DNA from: a virus
Virus record (IMG/VR): IMGVR_UViG_3300046808_000835
Span: 1-55,838 of that record
Reading direction: 5' to 3' (one strand)
Length of the DNA stretch: 55,838 nt
Shown: positions 35,339 to 45,500 of the stretch, piece by piece
Position numbering within the stretch: the stretch's first letter is position 1
Layout of the letters: each line of letters opens with the position of its first letter
Position numbers and translations under genes: made by a program
Notes under the pieces: generated by a model
Told to the model about the DNA's origin: nothing
What the model saw: only the letters and a program-made list of their open reading frames with translations
Database searches by the model: none

Positions 35339-37285
35339 ATGGTAGACCGCAATCAAATGCTGTATTTAAACAGCACAGTTACCAAAGCCGAGCCCTCTAA
35401 TCCTGATGATGACAGTTTAGTTATTAGTGGTTACGCAAGTACCGTAGATGCAGACCGTCATGGTGATGTGGTAAGTAGTGCTGCTTGGCAGCGTGGTTTG
35501 AATAACTACTTGAAAAATCCTATTATTCTAGCATTTCATAATCATTCAATGCCTATCGGTCGTATGGTAGAGCATAGAATTGATGAGCGTGGTTTGTGGA
35601 TTAAAGCTCGTATTTCTAAAGCCGCTTCCGCAGTTTATGAATTGGTAAAAGACGGCATTTTAAGCGCATTCAGTATCGGATTCAGAGTTGTTGATGCTGA
35701 GTATAATCAATTAACAGAACTATTTGTTGTAAAAGAACTGGAACTGCATGAAATTAGCGTTGTAAGCGTCCCAGCAAATCAAGAAACACTATTTAGTTTA
35801 GCAAAAGCGTTTGACACTCACTCCGAGTACAAACAGTTTAAGTTGCAATTTGCACCCGAAAGCGAATCAGCTAAAGGGCTAGAATCCTCAGTGGAAGCAA
35901 ATAGCATATCAATTAGTAAGGAATGGAATATGACTCCAGAAGAAATGAAACAAGCAATGGTTGATGCTGCTCGCCAAGCCGCCGAGGAAGCTGCTAAGGC
36001 AGTTGTAGCCGAGCAACAGAAAGCCGCCCAAGCCCTGGCTGCCCAACAGCAAGCCGAGCGTGACTTAGAAGCCAAGATCAAAGCTGCCGTTAGCGCAACT
36101 GTTGAGACTGGTGTTAGCGGTGCAGAGAAGCTGCTTGCTGAAGTTGAGAAGCGTTTTGCTGAACAAGCTGAGCAAAGCAAGAGCGCAATCGCTGGTTTAG
36201 AAGCTGCTCTCAAAGAGAAAGCTGCTGAACTCGAAGCAATTCAGAAGAGCAAGATGCAGTTTAGCGACAAGAGCGGTGACACCGTTTCTTATTCCGACAA
36301 AGAGAAAGCTGTTCTGTTAGCTCGCATGAGCAAGAAAAGCATTCTTGAGACCAAAGTTGGTCGTGAGCTTGTACAAAAGTACGGTGCACACGTTCCTTCA
36401 GCCACTTGGGAACTCGAAGTTTCTACTAACCTAGAAAACGAAGTTCGTCAGCGTTTAGTTGTAGCACCTACAATGCGTGCTATCACAATGCAAACCAATG
36501 TAATGACAATTCCTGTTAATCCAGAGTCTGGTGTTGCAACCTGGGTTCAGAATGCTAACTTTGGTGCAGCTGCTAGTGCTGGTAACAATGCTACACACGC
36601 ACTTAAAGAAATCACTCTTAATGCATACAAAGTTGCTACCAATGAGTACGTAGCCTTCGAAGAAGAAGAAGACGCTCTGTTAGCAATTATGCCTGTTATC
36701 CGTGATGGCATGATCCGTCGTGTTGCTCGCGCTGTAGATCGCGCTTTCTTACGCGGTGCCGGTGCTGGTGCTGATCCTGTTAAAGGTATCGGTACATACG
36801 ACGCAGCCAGTGCTGTAAACCTCGATATCGACGGTGCTACACTTGCTGCTGGCAGCTATGCCAAAACCACAGTTGCTACCCTGCGCGATATGCGTAAAGA
36901 TCTAGGCGTATGGGGTCTTGATCCTAGCGAGCTAGTTTACATTGTTTCTACCGATGTATATTACGAGTTGCTCGAAGACACCAACTTCTTAACAGTTGAC
37001 AAAGTTGGTGATCGTGCCACAATCTTAACCGGTCAAATCGGCTCTGTTGCTAATACACCAGTATTAGTAAGCGGCGAGTTTGATGCTAAGGGTGCTGGTG
37101 CCATGGCTGCTGTTTGCTTTGCACCTGCTAACTTCTTGGTTGGCAATCAGCGCGGTCTCCGTGTTGACACCGATGACTTGATCGAGACACAGCGTCGCGT
37201 AATGGTTGCAAGCCTGCGCACTGGTCTTACACAAGTTACCACAAACTACGGTCAGGGCGTAAGCACCTTACGTTACGTAGCTTAA
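35339..37285 (+). CDS. Prohead protease fused to major capsid protein
   Basis: 648 residues in one frame. Residues 25-160 are an S78-type prohead protease: GYASTVDADRHGD, catalytic His in AFHNHS (67/69), Ser112 in SAFSIGF and an acidic residue in ELHEISVVSVPAN. Residues ~198-310 form an Ala/Glu-rich coiled coil (delta/scaffold domain). The rest is an HK97-fold capsid protein. An ATG at 35930 (residue 198) has AAGGA seven bases upstream, so a 451-residue capsid precursor is probably also made internally. Protease would then cut off the delta domain. Confidence 0.9.
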   Translation: MVDRNQMLYLNSTVTKAEPSNPDDDSLVISGYASTVDADRHGDVVSSAAWQRGLNNYLKNPIILAFHNHSMPIGRMVEHRIDERGLWIKARISKAASAVYELVKDGILSAFSIGFRVVDAEYNQLTELFVVKELELHEISVVSVPANQETLFSLAKAFDTHSEYKQFKLQFAPESESAKGLESSVEANSISISKEWNMTPEEMKQAMVDAARQAAEEAAKAVVAEQQKAAQALAAQQQAERDLEAKIKAAVSATVETGVSGAEKLLAEVEKRFAEQAEQSKSAIAGLEAALKEKAAELEAIQKSKMQFSDKSGDTVSYSDKEKAVLLARMSKKSILETKVGRELVQKYGAHVPSATWELEVSTNLENEVRQRLVVAPTMRAITMQTNVMTIPVNPESGVATWVQNANFGAAASAGNNATHALKEITLNAYKVATNEYVAFEEEEDALLAIMPVIRDGMIRRVARAVDRAFLRGAGAGADPVKGIGTYDAASAVNLDIDGATLAAGSYAKTTVATLRDMRKDLGVWGLDPSELVYIVSTDVYYELLEDTNFLTVDKVGDRATILTGQIGSVANTPVLVSGEFDAKGAGAMAAVCFAPANFLVGNQRGLRVDTDDLIETQRRVMVASLRTGLTQVTTNYGQGVSTLRYVA

Positions 37286-37311
37286 TATTCTCAGGGATGG
37301 GAAGGGGGGAT

Positions 37312-37365
37312 GGGGCCTTCGGGCCCCGTCTTTTAAAGCAGATTGATAAGTATGCTTTAAAAGAC
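37312..37365 (+). terminator. Terminator plus inverted repeat after the capsid gene
   Basis: GGGGCC TTCG GGCCCC followed by GTCTTTT; the GTCTTTTAAAGCA (37328-37340) then pairs with its exact complement at 37353-37365. Likely partial termination, keeping capsid in excess over downstream proteins. Confidence 0.75.
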
Positions 37366-37384
37366 GGTTTTGCTAGGAGTGGAC

Positions 37385-37951
37385 ATGGCTTTTGAATTAA
37401 TTACTAAGGCTGAGTACAAAGCCTACGCAGGAATAAACAGTACTAATAGCGATACAGAGATTGATGCACTGTTATCACCAGTTAGTGAACTAGTAAAAAA
37501 CTACTGTGGTCGCAGATTTTTAGATTACTTTGATGAATCTAAAACCGAAACGTTTAATGGCGACGTTGAATACTTTAGGCTATCGGAATCACCTATCGTT
37601 CGTGTATTAGGTGTTGAGTATAGTTCAGATTATGGCCAAAATTGGACAAGTTTAGTAGAATACTTAGACTGGGTACTGGACGGTGACAAGGTTTATAGTT
37701 TAAGTAGTACAGGCTGGCTCAAACAACTTCGTGGTTATCGTGTTGTATATACAGCTGGCTACGAAACAGTGCCAGCTGACTTAAAATTAGCCACAATGGA
37801 CCTGTTAACTTACTATCGTCAAAACGATTCGGCTATTCACTCTACCAAAGCACCTGGCACTAATTCAGTACAAATTGAGTATGTTAGCGGAGCCAACTTA
37901 CCAGCACATATTAAACGTGTACTAGATCTTTATGTGGTAGGTTATGCATGA
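37385..37951 (+). CDS. Head-tail connector (gp6-like)
   Basis: 188 residues, start after AGGAG. LITKAEYKAYAGINSTNSDT, then SELVKNYCGRRF match the helical start of gp6-like connectors. Sits directly after the capsid gene, as expected. Forms the ring under the portal. Confidence 0.8.
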   Translation: MAFELITKAEYKAYAGINSTNSDTEIDALLSPVSELVKNYCGRRFLDYFDESKTETFNGDVEYFRLSESPIVRVLGVEYSSDYGQNWTSLVEYLDWVLDGDKVYSLSSTGWLKQLRGYRVVYTAGYETVPADLKLATMDLLTYYRQNDSAIHSTKAPGTNSVQIEYVSGANLPAHIKRVLDLYVVGYA

Positions 37952-39621
37952 GTATAGATAAAATGTCTGCAAGTATTCGTAATAGAATAACCAGCAGACT
38001 CAAAGAAGTTATAACAAGAGGTACTGGCGAAGCTATAACAGCTAGGAAACTAAAAAGTTTCACAGAGTATACTAGCGGAGATCAAATTCGTAAAGATACT
38101 GATACTGTAGGCGGACGACATGAATCTGTAATGAGTAGGCAAGCCTTTGAAAACTTATTACAAGATATGAAACAAGCTATAGAGACAAAAGAGTTGTCCA
38201 ACGAACTAAGTAGTGCCGTAGAAAAAGCTAGTTTTGATGGATTCGTAAGTTATATTTCAGAAATATATTACAAAGATAAAGAGTTTTTATTAACTGACAA
38301 CAGGCGAGTTAAAAACGGATTTATTTATAGCGGACCGACAAGAAATACTACAGAAAGTGTTGCCGTATTTGCTAAGGTTCAGGGCGAAGAACAAAGCTAT
38401 AAAGATGTATTACTATTAAAAAATATTCCTCAAGGTAAACTAGTTACTTATTACGTAGAATATATAGACAGTAATTTTGGTGGCTTAAGCTCAGAAGCTA
38501 AAAAACAGCTTAAAAAGTCTTTGCAAGCAGGTCACTTAACAGGTGTTTTTACAGCTAGATTGATTCGTGCTTTTGGTTTACGAAAAGATACCTCTGGAAC
38601 AGTAAGTTTTTCAACAGACACAAAAGAACTAACAGATTTAGAGAAACAATTAGGTAGAATAGTTGATTTAGTAACAGATGCTGATTTTCTAAGCAGTAAT
38701 ATAGTTTTAGATTTAGAATTGTTTACAGAAACAGATAAAAGATTATATTCTAATGCTAGCGAAGTACGATTAACTACAGAAGTACAGTTTGCTAAATCTA
38801 ATGAAGCTGCAGGAGACTTACTAAAAACTGCTGGTACTTATTTGAGTAAATTAATTGCTTCCGTTAATCCTAATGTATCGGAGAAGGGGCAAGATCAAGC
38901 AGCTCAGGAAGCATTTAAAAAACTTCTTGAAAGTCTAAAAAAAGTAAATACTTATGTTAAAGACAGAGCAACTCAGCTAAAAGCATTAGAAAAGAGTAAT
39001 AGCCTTGACCCTAAATTGCAACAAAAATTAACAAAAATACTGGAAAACCAAAAAGTTTTTGAAACTCTTATAACTACTGAAGGTTCTCCCAGTGTTGTGC
39101 AGCATATAGCCGCAGTAATAGCTAGTGGTATAAAAGGTAAACAGGCAAATAGTAGCCGTTCTGTAACAAAAACTAAAGAACGAGTAAAAGTACAAGCTGC
39201 ACCAACTAAAACAAAACCTACTAATAAGTCAGTATCTAAGCGCAGTAATTTAACTTTTAAACAAAAGCCTTTAAAACAAGGCATTAAACCAATTTCAAAC
39301 TTAACTAGTTTACAACGATTATTAGACGCTCAATTAGTTCAGCAAGTAAAACAAAATATGGGTACTGGTAGTCGTAGAGATATACTCAACTTGCGTACCG
39401 GCAGATTTGCAGAAAGTGTCAAAGTTGAAAGATTGTCTGAAAGTCGCGAAGGCATGATAACTGCGTTTTATAGTTATATGCGTAATCCGTATGCAACTTT
39501 TAGCGCAGGTGGTCGTCAAGAAACGCCAAAGACCAGAGATCCCAAGTTATTAATCTCAAAGTCAATTCGTGAAGTTGCAGCACAACTAGTAACTAACCGT
39601 TTAAGATCGGTAAATGTATGA
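37948..39621 (+). CDS. Large head-tail junction protein, N-terminal extension unknown
   Basis: 557 residues. The C-terminal ~110 (LVQQVKQNMGTGSRRDILN, RTGRFAESVKVERL, SYMRNPYATFSAGGRQ) resemble tail-completion or neck proteins; the long helical N-terminal part is not recognised and, by codons and composition, is more AT-rich. Overlaps both neighbours by ATGA. Confidence 0.6.
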   Translation: MSIDKMSASIRNRITSRLKEVITRGTGEAITARKLKSFTEYTSGDQIRKDTDTVGGRHESVMSRQAFENLLQDMKQAIETKELSNELSSAVEKASFDGFVSYISEIYYKDKEFLLTDNRRVKNGFIYSGPTRNTTESVAVFAKVQGEEQSYKDVLLLKNIPQGKLVTYYVEYIDSNFGGLSSEAKKQLKKSLQAGHLTGVFTARLIRAFGLRKDTSGTVSFSTDTKELTDLEKQLGRIVDLVTDADFLSSNIVLDLELFTETDKRLYSNASEVRLTTEVQFAKSNEAAGDLLKTAGTYLSKLIASVNPNVSEKGQDQAAQEAFKKLLESLKKVNTYVKDRATQLKALEKSNSLDPKLQQKLTKILENQKVFETLITTEGSPSVVQHIAAVIASGIKGKQANSSRSVTKTKERVKVQAAPTKTKPTNKSVSKRSNLTFKQKPLKQGIKPISNLTSLQRLLDAQLVQQVKQNMGTGSRRDILNLRTGRFAESVKVERLSESREGMITAFYSYMRNPYATFSAGGRQETPKTRDPKLLISKSIREVAAQLVTNRLRSVNV

Positions 39622-40052
39622 GCCGAAGAACCTCAATCGTAAAAGCCTTGGCAGAGCGTTTTAAAACCATAGACGGTACAGCACCTTATCAAACCAATTT
39701 ATTCTCAAATAGCTTTGCCAAGCTAAAATTTTGGGATGAAGTCAACGACTTTCCTGCTGTATTTGTAACACCTGGATCAGAGCAACGAGAATACTTACCC
39801 GGCGACTTTACCTGGGGCTATTTAGGTGTATGTGTTAAAGTGTATGTGCGCAGTGAAGATGAATCGCAAGAACAACTAGAAACACTACTAGAAGATTTAG
39901 AAAAATGTATTGATAGTAACCGAGTGTTAAGTTATTCAGACACTGAAGAAACCACAGAAATATTGGTTACATCAATAACAACTGACGAAGGTTTATTAGC
40001 GCCTTATGCTGTTGGTGAAATAAACTTACAAGTGCGTTATGCACTAACTTAG
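39618..40052 (+). CDS. Tail terminator protein
   Basis: 144 residues: RRTSIVKALAERFKTIDGT, PAVFVTPGSEQREYLPG and LEDLEKCIDSN match the alpha/beta layout of the gpU-type tail terminators. Position between neck and tail tube genes agrees. Confidence 0.75.
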   Translation: MSRRTSIVKALAERFKTIDGTAPYQTNLFSNSFAKLKFWDEVNDFPAVFVTPGSEQREYLPGDFTWGYLGVCVKVYVRSEDESQEQLETLLEDLEKCIDSNRVLSYSDTEETTEILVTSITTDEGLLAPYAVGEINLQVRYALT

Positions 40053-40123
40053 TACTACGCTATAAATCTCAGATAAATGTCTTGAGCACATAGTATAGTG
40101 CTAGCCTCAAAAAGGGAAAGAAC

Positions 40124-41599
40124 ATGGCATTAAATTTAGTCCGTAATAGTCGTGTGTTTTTTACAACAAATGTAAATAGCACCACCGGTGTAGTAGCTGA
40201 TGGCAGCCACACAACTGGTACAACATTTGAAATTCAAGTTTTAGATGGTTTTAGTTTTTCACAGAATACTAATTCAGAAGCCATCACAGTTAGCGAAGCA
40301 GGCACAAACCCTGTTCGTGGTCAGCGTAGTTTCAACACCAGCTTAGCACCAGTTGATTTTAGCTTTAGCACTTACATCCGCCCAGAAAAAGTAAGCAATG
40401 AAATTCTTTGCGAAGAAAGCGTACTGTGGAACGCAATGGCAGGTACTGAGGCACAAAATACTGCTTACTCAAAGACCGGTACATTTAGTGATGCTAGTTA
40501 CGCAACAGCTACCAATATCCTAACAATTACTGGCACCACAATGGCAGTAACTGGTTTGTCGGTTGGCGACGATGTATTAATTCAAGGTGTTAACAGTGCA
40601 AATGCTACTACAGCAACACAACTAGCACAAGAAAAAGTTGTAAACGGTCCAGCACGTGTTGTTAGTTTAGGTGGTAGCTCAATCACACTAAAAATGCACA
40701 ATCCTGGCGATGCTGACATTACCAACACAGACCTAGATGTTGCAAACTTAGTGTTTTACAAGAGTGCTTGGGGCACTAACGGTGGTACAGCTGGTCAGCC
40801 AATTGCAAGCGTTTTAGGTTTCCATGGCAGCAACAAAAATCAGTTACAAAAAGTTGGTTTATTAGTAGTTATCGACGGCGTAAGCTATGCTATTGATAAT
40901 GCTGCTATGACCCAGGTAACAATTGACTTTGGTTTAGATGGTATTGCAACAGCACAGTGGACTGGTCAAGCAACTGCTATGCGTCAGTTAACCAATAATA
41001 TTACTACTGCTACAGCAGGTACATTTGGTGGCGGTACAATTAGTGGTAACTATACTCAGAAGCGTACAAGCGCTAACTTTATTACCAATAAATTGAGCAC
41101 TGCAACACTAAAAACTGTTAAAGCTCTTGGTGCTATTGTTGCTGGTACACCTTACTACATTGCTATTACTGGTGGATCTATCACTATTAATAACAATATT
41201 ACTTACATCACACCAGCTATTCTTAGCGTTGTTAACCAGCCTGTTACATACTACACAGGTACACGCAGTGTAAGCGGTAGTTTAAATGCTTATTTAAATA
41301 CTGGTAGCGTAAGTGGCTTTAGCGGTGGTGGTACTGGTAACTTGTTAAAAGACATGTTAGCAGCCGCTTCAAGTGTAACTGAGCCAATGTTTGCAGTTGA
41401 ACTAGCAATTGGTGGTAGTGGCAATGCAGTAAAAGTAGAACTGCAAATGCCTTCGGTATCTATCGGTGTTCCTACCCTTAACACTGAGCAGGTTGTTTCT
41501 ACAACTATCAACTTTACCGCTGCAGCCAGCGATCAAGACGGTAGCGCAGAGTATGACCTTGGATTTACAAACGATTTAACTGTACGTTACTACGCTTAA
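40124..41599 (+). CDS. Major tail tube protein
   Basis: 491 residues, beta-rich, with an Ala/Thr/Gly-rich insertion in the middle. VRGQRSFNTSLAPVDFSFSTYIRPEK near the start suits a tail tube. Long for the family (usually 200-300), suggesting extra surface domains. Position between terminator and chaperone genes is diagnostic. Confidence 0.78.
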   Translation: MALNLVRNSRVFFTTNVNSTTGVVADGSHTTGTTFEIQVLDGFSFSQNTNSEAITVSEAGTNPVRGQRSFNTSLAPVDFSFSTYIRPEKVSNEILCEESVLWNAMAGTEAQNTAYSKTGTFSDASYATATNILTITGTTMAVTGLSVGDDVLIQGVNSANATTATQLAQEKVVNGPARVVSLGGSSITLKMHNPGDADITNTDLDVANLVFYKSAWGTNGGTAGQPIASVLGFHGSNKNQLQKVGLLVVIDGVSYAIDNAAMTQVTIDFGLDGIATAQWTGQATAMRQLTNNITTATAGTFGGGTISGNYTQKRTSANFITNKLSTATLKTVKALGAIVAGTPYYIAITGGSITINNNITYITPAILSVVNQPVTYYTGTRSVSGSLNAYLNTGSVSGFSGGGTGNLLKDMLAAASSVTEPMFAVELAIGGSGNAVKVELQMPSVSIGVPTLNTEQVVSTTINFTAAASDQDGSAEYDLGFTNDLTVRYYA

Positions 41600-41615
41600 T
41601 TAGTGTAAACAAAAT

Positions 41616-41643
41616 ACAAAGGGGCATATGCCCCTTTGTATCC
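41616..41643. terminator. 14-bp palindromic hairpin after the tail tube gene
   Basis: ATACAAAGGGGCAT fused to its complement; no T run. Probably reduces read-through or protects the 3' end of the abundant tube mRNA. Confidence 0.65.
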
Positions 41644-41666
41644 CAATAACAATATAGGATTTCCAA

Positions 41667-42083
41667 TTGAGTAACTTATCCCTGAAAACCCTTTTAGTAC
41701 CCAGCAAAAGTGTAACCGTTGAATATCCTGGCATGCCAGGTTTTAGTGTTGATGTTTGCTTTTTAAGTCGTGAAACACTGCAAAATATTCGCAAAAAAAG
41801 TACTAAAACAACCTTTAAAAATCGTCAACCACTTGAAGAACTAAATGACGAACTATTTTTAGAGCTATATGTAAAAGCATCAATCAAAGGCTGGACAGGC
41901 TTAAAACTTAGTTATTTAGAGCAGCTGGCACCAGTTGATTTGTCGGATGAAGATGGTGAGCAAACTCTAGAGTATACTGAAGAAAATGCACTGTACTTAA
42001 TGAAAGCTTCGCCCAACTTTGATGCGTTTATTAGTGAACAGGTTACTGACTTGGGAAACTTTTCCAAGAGCAAGCAGAGTTAA
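41667..42083 (+). CDS. Tail assembly chaperone, short form (gpG-like)
   Basis: 138 residues, TTG start with AGGA seven bases before. VTVEYPGMPGFSVDVCFLSR then helical part. Near its end the zero frame passes through G GGA AAC (42053-42059), a -1 slippery heptamer of the type used by lambda G-T. Confidence 0.82.
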   Translation: MSNLSLKTLLVPSKSVTVEYPGMPGFSVDVCFLSRETLQNIRKKSTKTTFKNRQPLEELNDELFLELYVKASIKGWTGLKLSYLEQLAPVDLSDEDGEQTLEYTEENALYLMKASPNFDAFISEQVTDLGNFSKSKQS

Positions 42084-42457
42084 TACGTGGTCAGCTAGAT
42101 AACTACCTAAAAAACTCACAAGCTAATATGACTAGTGAGTTGTACTTTGAAATGTGTGAAGCAATGGGTACTGAACCGGTAGAATCCGAAATACCTGTTA
42201 ACTTCCACGACTTGCCTGATGTGGTACAAGACTATGTACACATTTACTACCTATTACGAGACATTTGGGATCCTATGGGTGGTAACTATCTAGGCAAAGA
42301 CATGAGTACAGTATTTGAGTTTTTTAGGTTGTACAACATAGAACCTGACGAACAACTGTTTGCACTTGGCGTGATACAGCAATTAGACAGTTGCCGATCA
42401 CAGTTAATACAAGAAAAGCAAAAACAACAAGAAGCCCTAAGCAAGAAAAAAGCTTAG
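42059..42457 (+). CDS. Tail assembly chaperone extension (gpT-like), by -1 frameshift
   Basis: The -1 frame is open from the slippery site to 42457 (132 residues: LFQEQAELIRGQLDNYLKNS onward). The only ATG with a matching start, at 42128, lacks a good ribosome-binding site, so it is read as the extension of the chaperone. Joined product about 263 residues. It recruits tube and tape measure proteins. Confidence 0.85.
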   Translation, partial: LFQEQAELIRGQLDNYLKNSQANMTSELYFEMCEAMGTEPVESEIPVNFHDLPDVVQDYVHIYYLLRDIWDPMGGNYLGKDMSTVFEFFRLYNIEPDEQLFALGVIQQLDSCRSQLIQEKQKQQEALSKKKA

Positions 42458-42466
42458 GGCTTTTTT
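42434..42466 (+). terminator. Terminator overlapping the chaperone stop
   Basis: GCCCTAAGC / GCTTAGGGC stem, then six T; the stop codon lies in the 3' arm. Confidence 0.9.
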
Positions 42467-42476
42467 GTGTTTTGGT

Positions 42477-42505
42477 TTGACAAAAGTTTGCTTGCATGAT
42501 ATAAT
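42477..42505 (+). promoter_or_regulatory. Consensus promoter before the tape measure gene
   Basis: TTGACA, 17 bp, TATAAT, a perfect sigma-70 match 53 bp before the ATG. Unusual inside a late operon. Confidence 0.9.
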
Positions 42506-42557
42506 AGGCCATAAGTAAAATCTTGCATACAACGGTAAAAGCCAGTTGGGAGATAGT

Positions 42558-45500
42558 ATGTCTCAAAAAATCGGAATCGAAGTAGTTGTTAATAGTAATA
42601 TTAAGAACGAAACTCAAGACGCTAACAAGTTTAATGAAGCATTAAAACGTGCAGCTCAGACTGCAAAAACTATTGGGGTAGGTGCAGCTGCTGGTGGTAC
42701 TAGTGGCAGTCAGCGAGCTGCACAAATGTCACAGCCTGTAATGGCTACTCAAGTAACTGAATATGGTCGTGCTCGCGGCAGTGCTGGCGCAACCGGTGCT
42801 AGTGCTCGTGATTTTGCAAACCAGTCCCAAGGTCTGGGTGGATTAGTACGTCTATATGCAACATATGCTGCTAACGTATTTGCTGTTGGGGCTGCTTTCC
42901 GTGCACTTTCAAGTGCTATGGACACAGCCAATATGGTTCGCGGATTAGATCAAATTGGTGCTGCAAGTGGTGTAGCCCTAGGCGGATTGTCTCGTCAATT
43001 AGTTGCAGCTACTGGTGGTGCTATCAGCCTACGTGAGGCTATGAGCGCAACTGTTAAAGTAACAGCCGCTGGTTTAGGAAGTGAAAACGTACTAAGATTG
43101 GGTACAGTTGCCGCAAAAGCATCACAAGCACTAGGTGTTGATCTTGGTGATGCTGTTAACCGTTTAAGTCGTGGTATTACTAAATTAGAGCCTGAATTAT
43201 TAGATGAATTAGGCATCTTTACTAAGATTGAGCCTGCTGTTCAAAAATATGCACTAGCTCTTGGCAAAAATGCTAGCTCATTAACTGATTTTGAACGTCG
43301 TCAAGCATTTGCTAATGCTGTATTAGAAGAAGGTGAAAAGAAGTTTGCTGCTATTAAGGTTGATGCAAACCCTTATAACAAACTTGCTGCCTCATTACAA
43401 AATATAGCACAAAGTGGATTAGAGTTAATAAATAAAGTACTAGCACCAATTGTTAACTTTTTAAGTGAAAGCCCCACTGCATTAATAGCTGCATTAGGGG
43501 GACTAGGTTTAGCACTAGTACGTCAAATTGCTCCTGCTTTTGGACAGTTTCGTGAAAATATTCGCAAATCAAATATTGAAGCCGCACAAGCCGGCAAAGC
43601 TAGAGTTCAAAGTGCTATTGCTCTTCAACAAGAATTAAATGCACAAGTATTAAGATACTCAGAGATAGGTGCCGATAAAGAAATTGCTAAATTAGAAGCA
43701 GCAGAAAAAAGATTAAATAGATTACAAGCTAAACTAAGTACAGAAACCGCTGCCTCTAAAATACTGGCGGAAAAACCTGATACGGCCGATATTACAAAAG
43801 CTGATATTAAAGCTATTAGAGCTGCTGCAGCCGCTGATGAAGCCGCCGGTAATATAGCTTTAGCTAAATCCCAAAGAGAAATCGCTACTGCTATTGTAAA
43901 AGTTCAGAATGCTGAAAAAGGTTTAAGTGAGGAACAAAGACAAAAAGCTGCAAATTTACAAAAAGAATTAACTAATAGTAGAACTATAATAGGCATAAAT
44001 GCTCAACTAGCCAGTAGTATTCAAAAAGCTAGTTACAAGGATCAAATAGTTTCAAATGCTGCTTATGCCGGTAGTTTAATTGGACCAACCCGCGCCATAA
44101 GGCTAATGTTAGCTGAACTAAAGGCTGGTGAAGTTCAGTTAAATGCTTTTTCAAGGGCCACAGTTGTTGCTCGCGGAACTTTAGCAGCTTTTGCTGGAGC
44201 AGCTGCTACAATTGGGGCTGCAATAAATACGGCCTTAGGAGTCATTGGTTTAATAGCCGGAGCTCTAAGTTTACTATCAACAGCTTTTAGTGCAACTACG
44301 CGGGAATCTAAAGCTACTGGAGAAGCACTAGACGTATTAGAACAGAGTACAAAAAATCTTAATAATACAATAGATGTTATTAATTCAAAACCATTTTTAG
44401 AGCAGTTTAGTACTCAAAGTGTAACTGCACGTTCCAATGCATTAGATAGTTTAAGTACTAGTATACAAAAAGTAATAGATACTAGTCAGGCCGAGTTATC
44501 TAGAATGAATTGGATTGATAGTTTAAAAGATAATATTTCAAAAATATGGGGCGGAGACGTACTAAGTAAATCTGCTGAAGAAATCTCTCGTGGCTTAGCT
44601 GCCGCATTTAGTGATGCCACTACTGCAAACAGTACAGCAGGTAAGGCTGCGCGCGAAAGTTTAGAAAGATTATTAGGTACAGGCGTTGATTTAACTGACT
44701 TTGAAAAAATTGATGCTGCACTTGCTAAATTAAGTAAAGCAGACCGTATAACAGCAATAAAATCTATTGGTTTTGAAATCAATAATTTATCAAAAGCTGC
44801 AAAAGCACCAGCAGTAGCCTTGCAGGGTTTAGATGAATCGCTTAAGAAAATAAGTGAAAGTCGTCAAAAATTTATTAGTGGCTTATTACCTACAGATCCA
44901 CTTAGTGAATTTGGCCGAGGATTAATTGCTACTAGCTTTCAATTTGAAGAAGCACTAAAAAATCCAACAGTTCAACTTGAAACAATTAAAAAGCTGTTTG
45001 AACAAATTAAATCATTACCGGTTAGCCCTGATTTACTGTTAGGTCTACAAGATGCGGATGCAATAGCAAAAAATCTTCAAGAATTACAGGGCGAATTAGG
45101 CAGTACACAAGCAAAAATAACGCAATTAACTAAAGCTAGGAACGAAGAGCTTAGTAAAAGCGGTAAAGGCTTTCAAACTGTTAAAACTGGAGATATTGAA
45201 AAAATTGAAGAGTATGCAAATAAAGTACAAAATTCTAGTTCCAAAGTTAAAGAGTTAAATACCGAATTAGGTAGGCTAAAAGGCCTGGGAGCAAGCCTAG
45301 AAATAGAAATACAAACCGAAACAGAAAGTTTAAGTAAGTTTAAAGATACAATTAATGCTGCTGTTGTTAAAACTTTTGAAGTTGGTGCAGAAGTAGTTTC
45401 AGCACGTCTTGGTGCAGAGTTTGTAAAGGCAAGCGCTACAGTAACTCAAACTTTTGGAAGCCTTTTAGGCAATACAAAAACTGGTATTGCTATGAGAGCA

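Noticed and set aside
35818-36213. 131-residue minus-strand frame opposite the capsid delta domain
   Set aside because: Shadow of the Ala/Glu-rich coiled-coil coding region; no promoter or ribosome-binding site.
24711-39020. GACCCTAAA as a genome-wide regulatory motif
   Set aside because: Matches inside genes (near 6004, 24013, 39007) look like ordinary codons; only the inverted pairs in 24711-24905 are persuasive.
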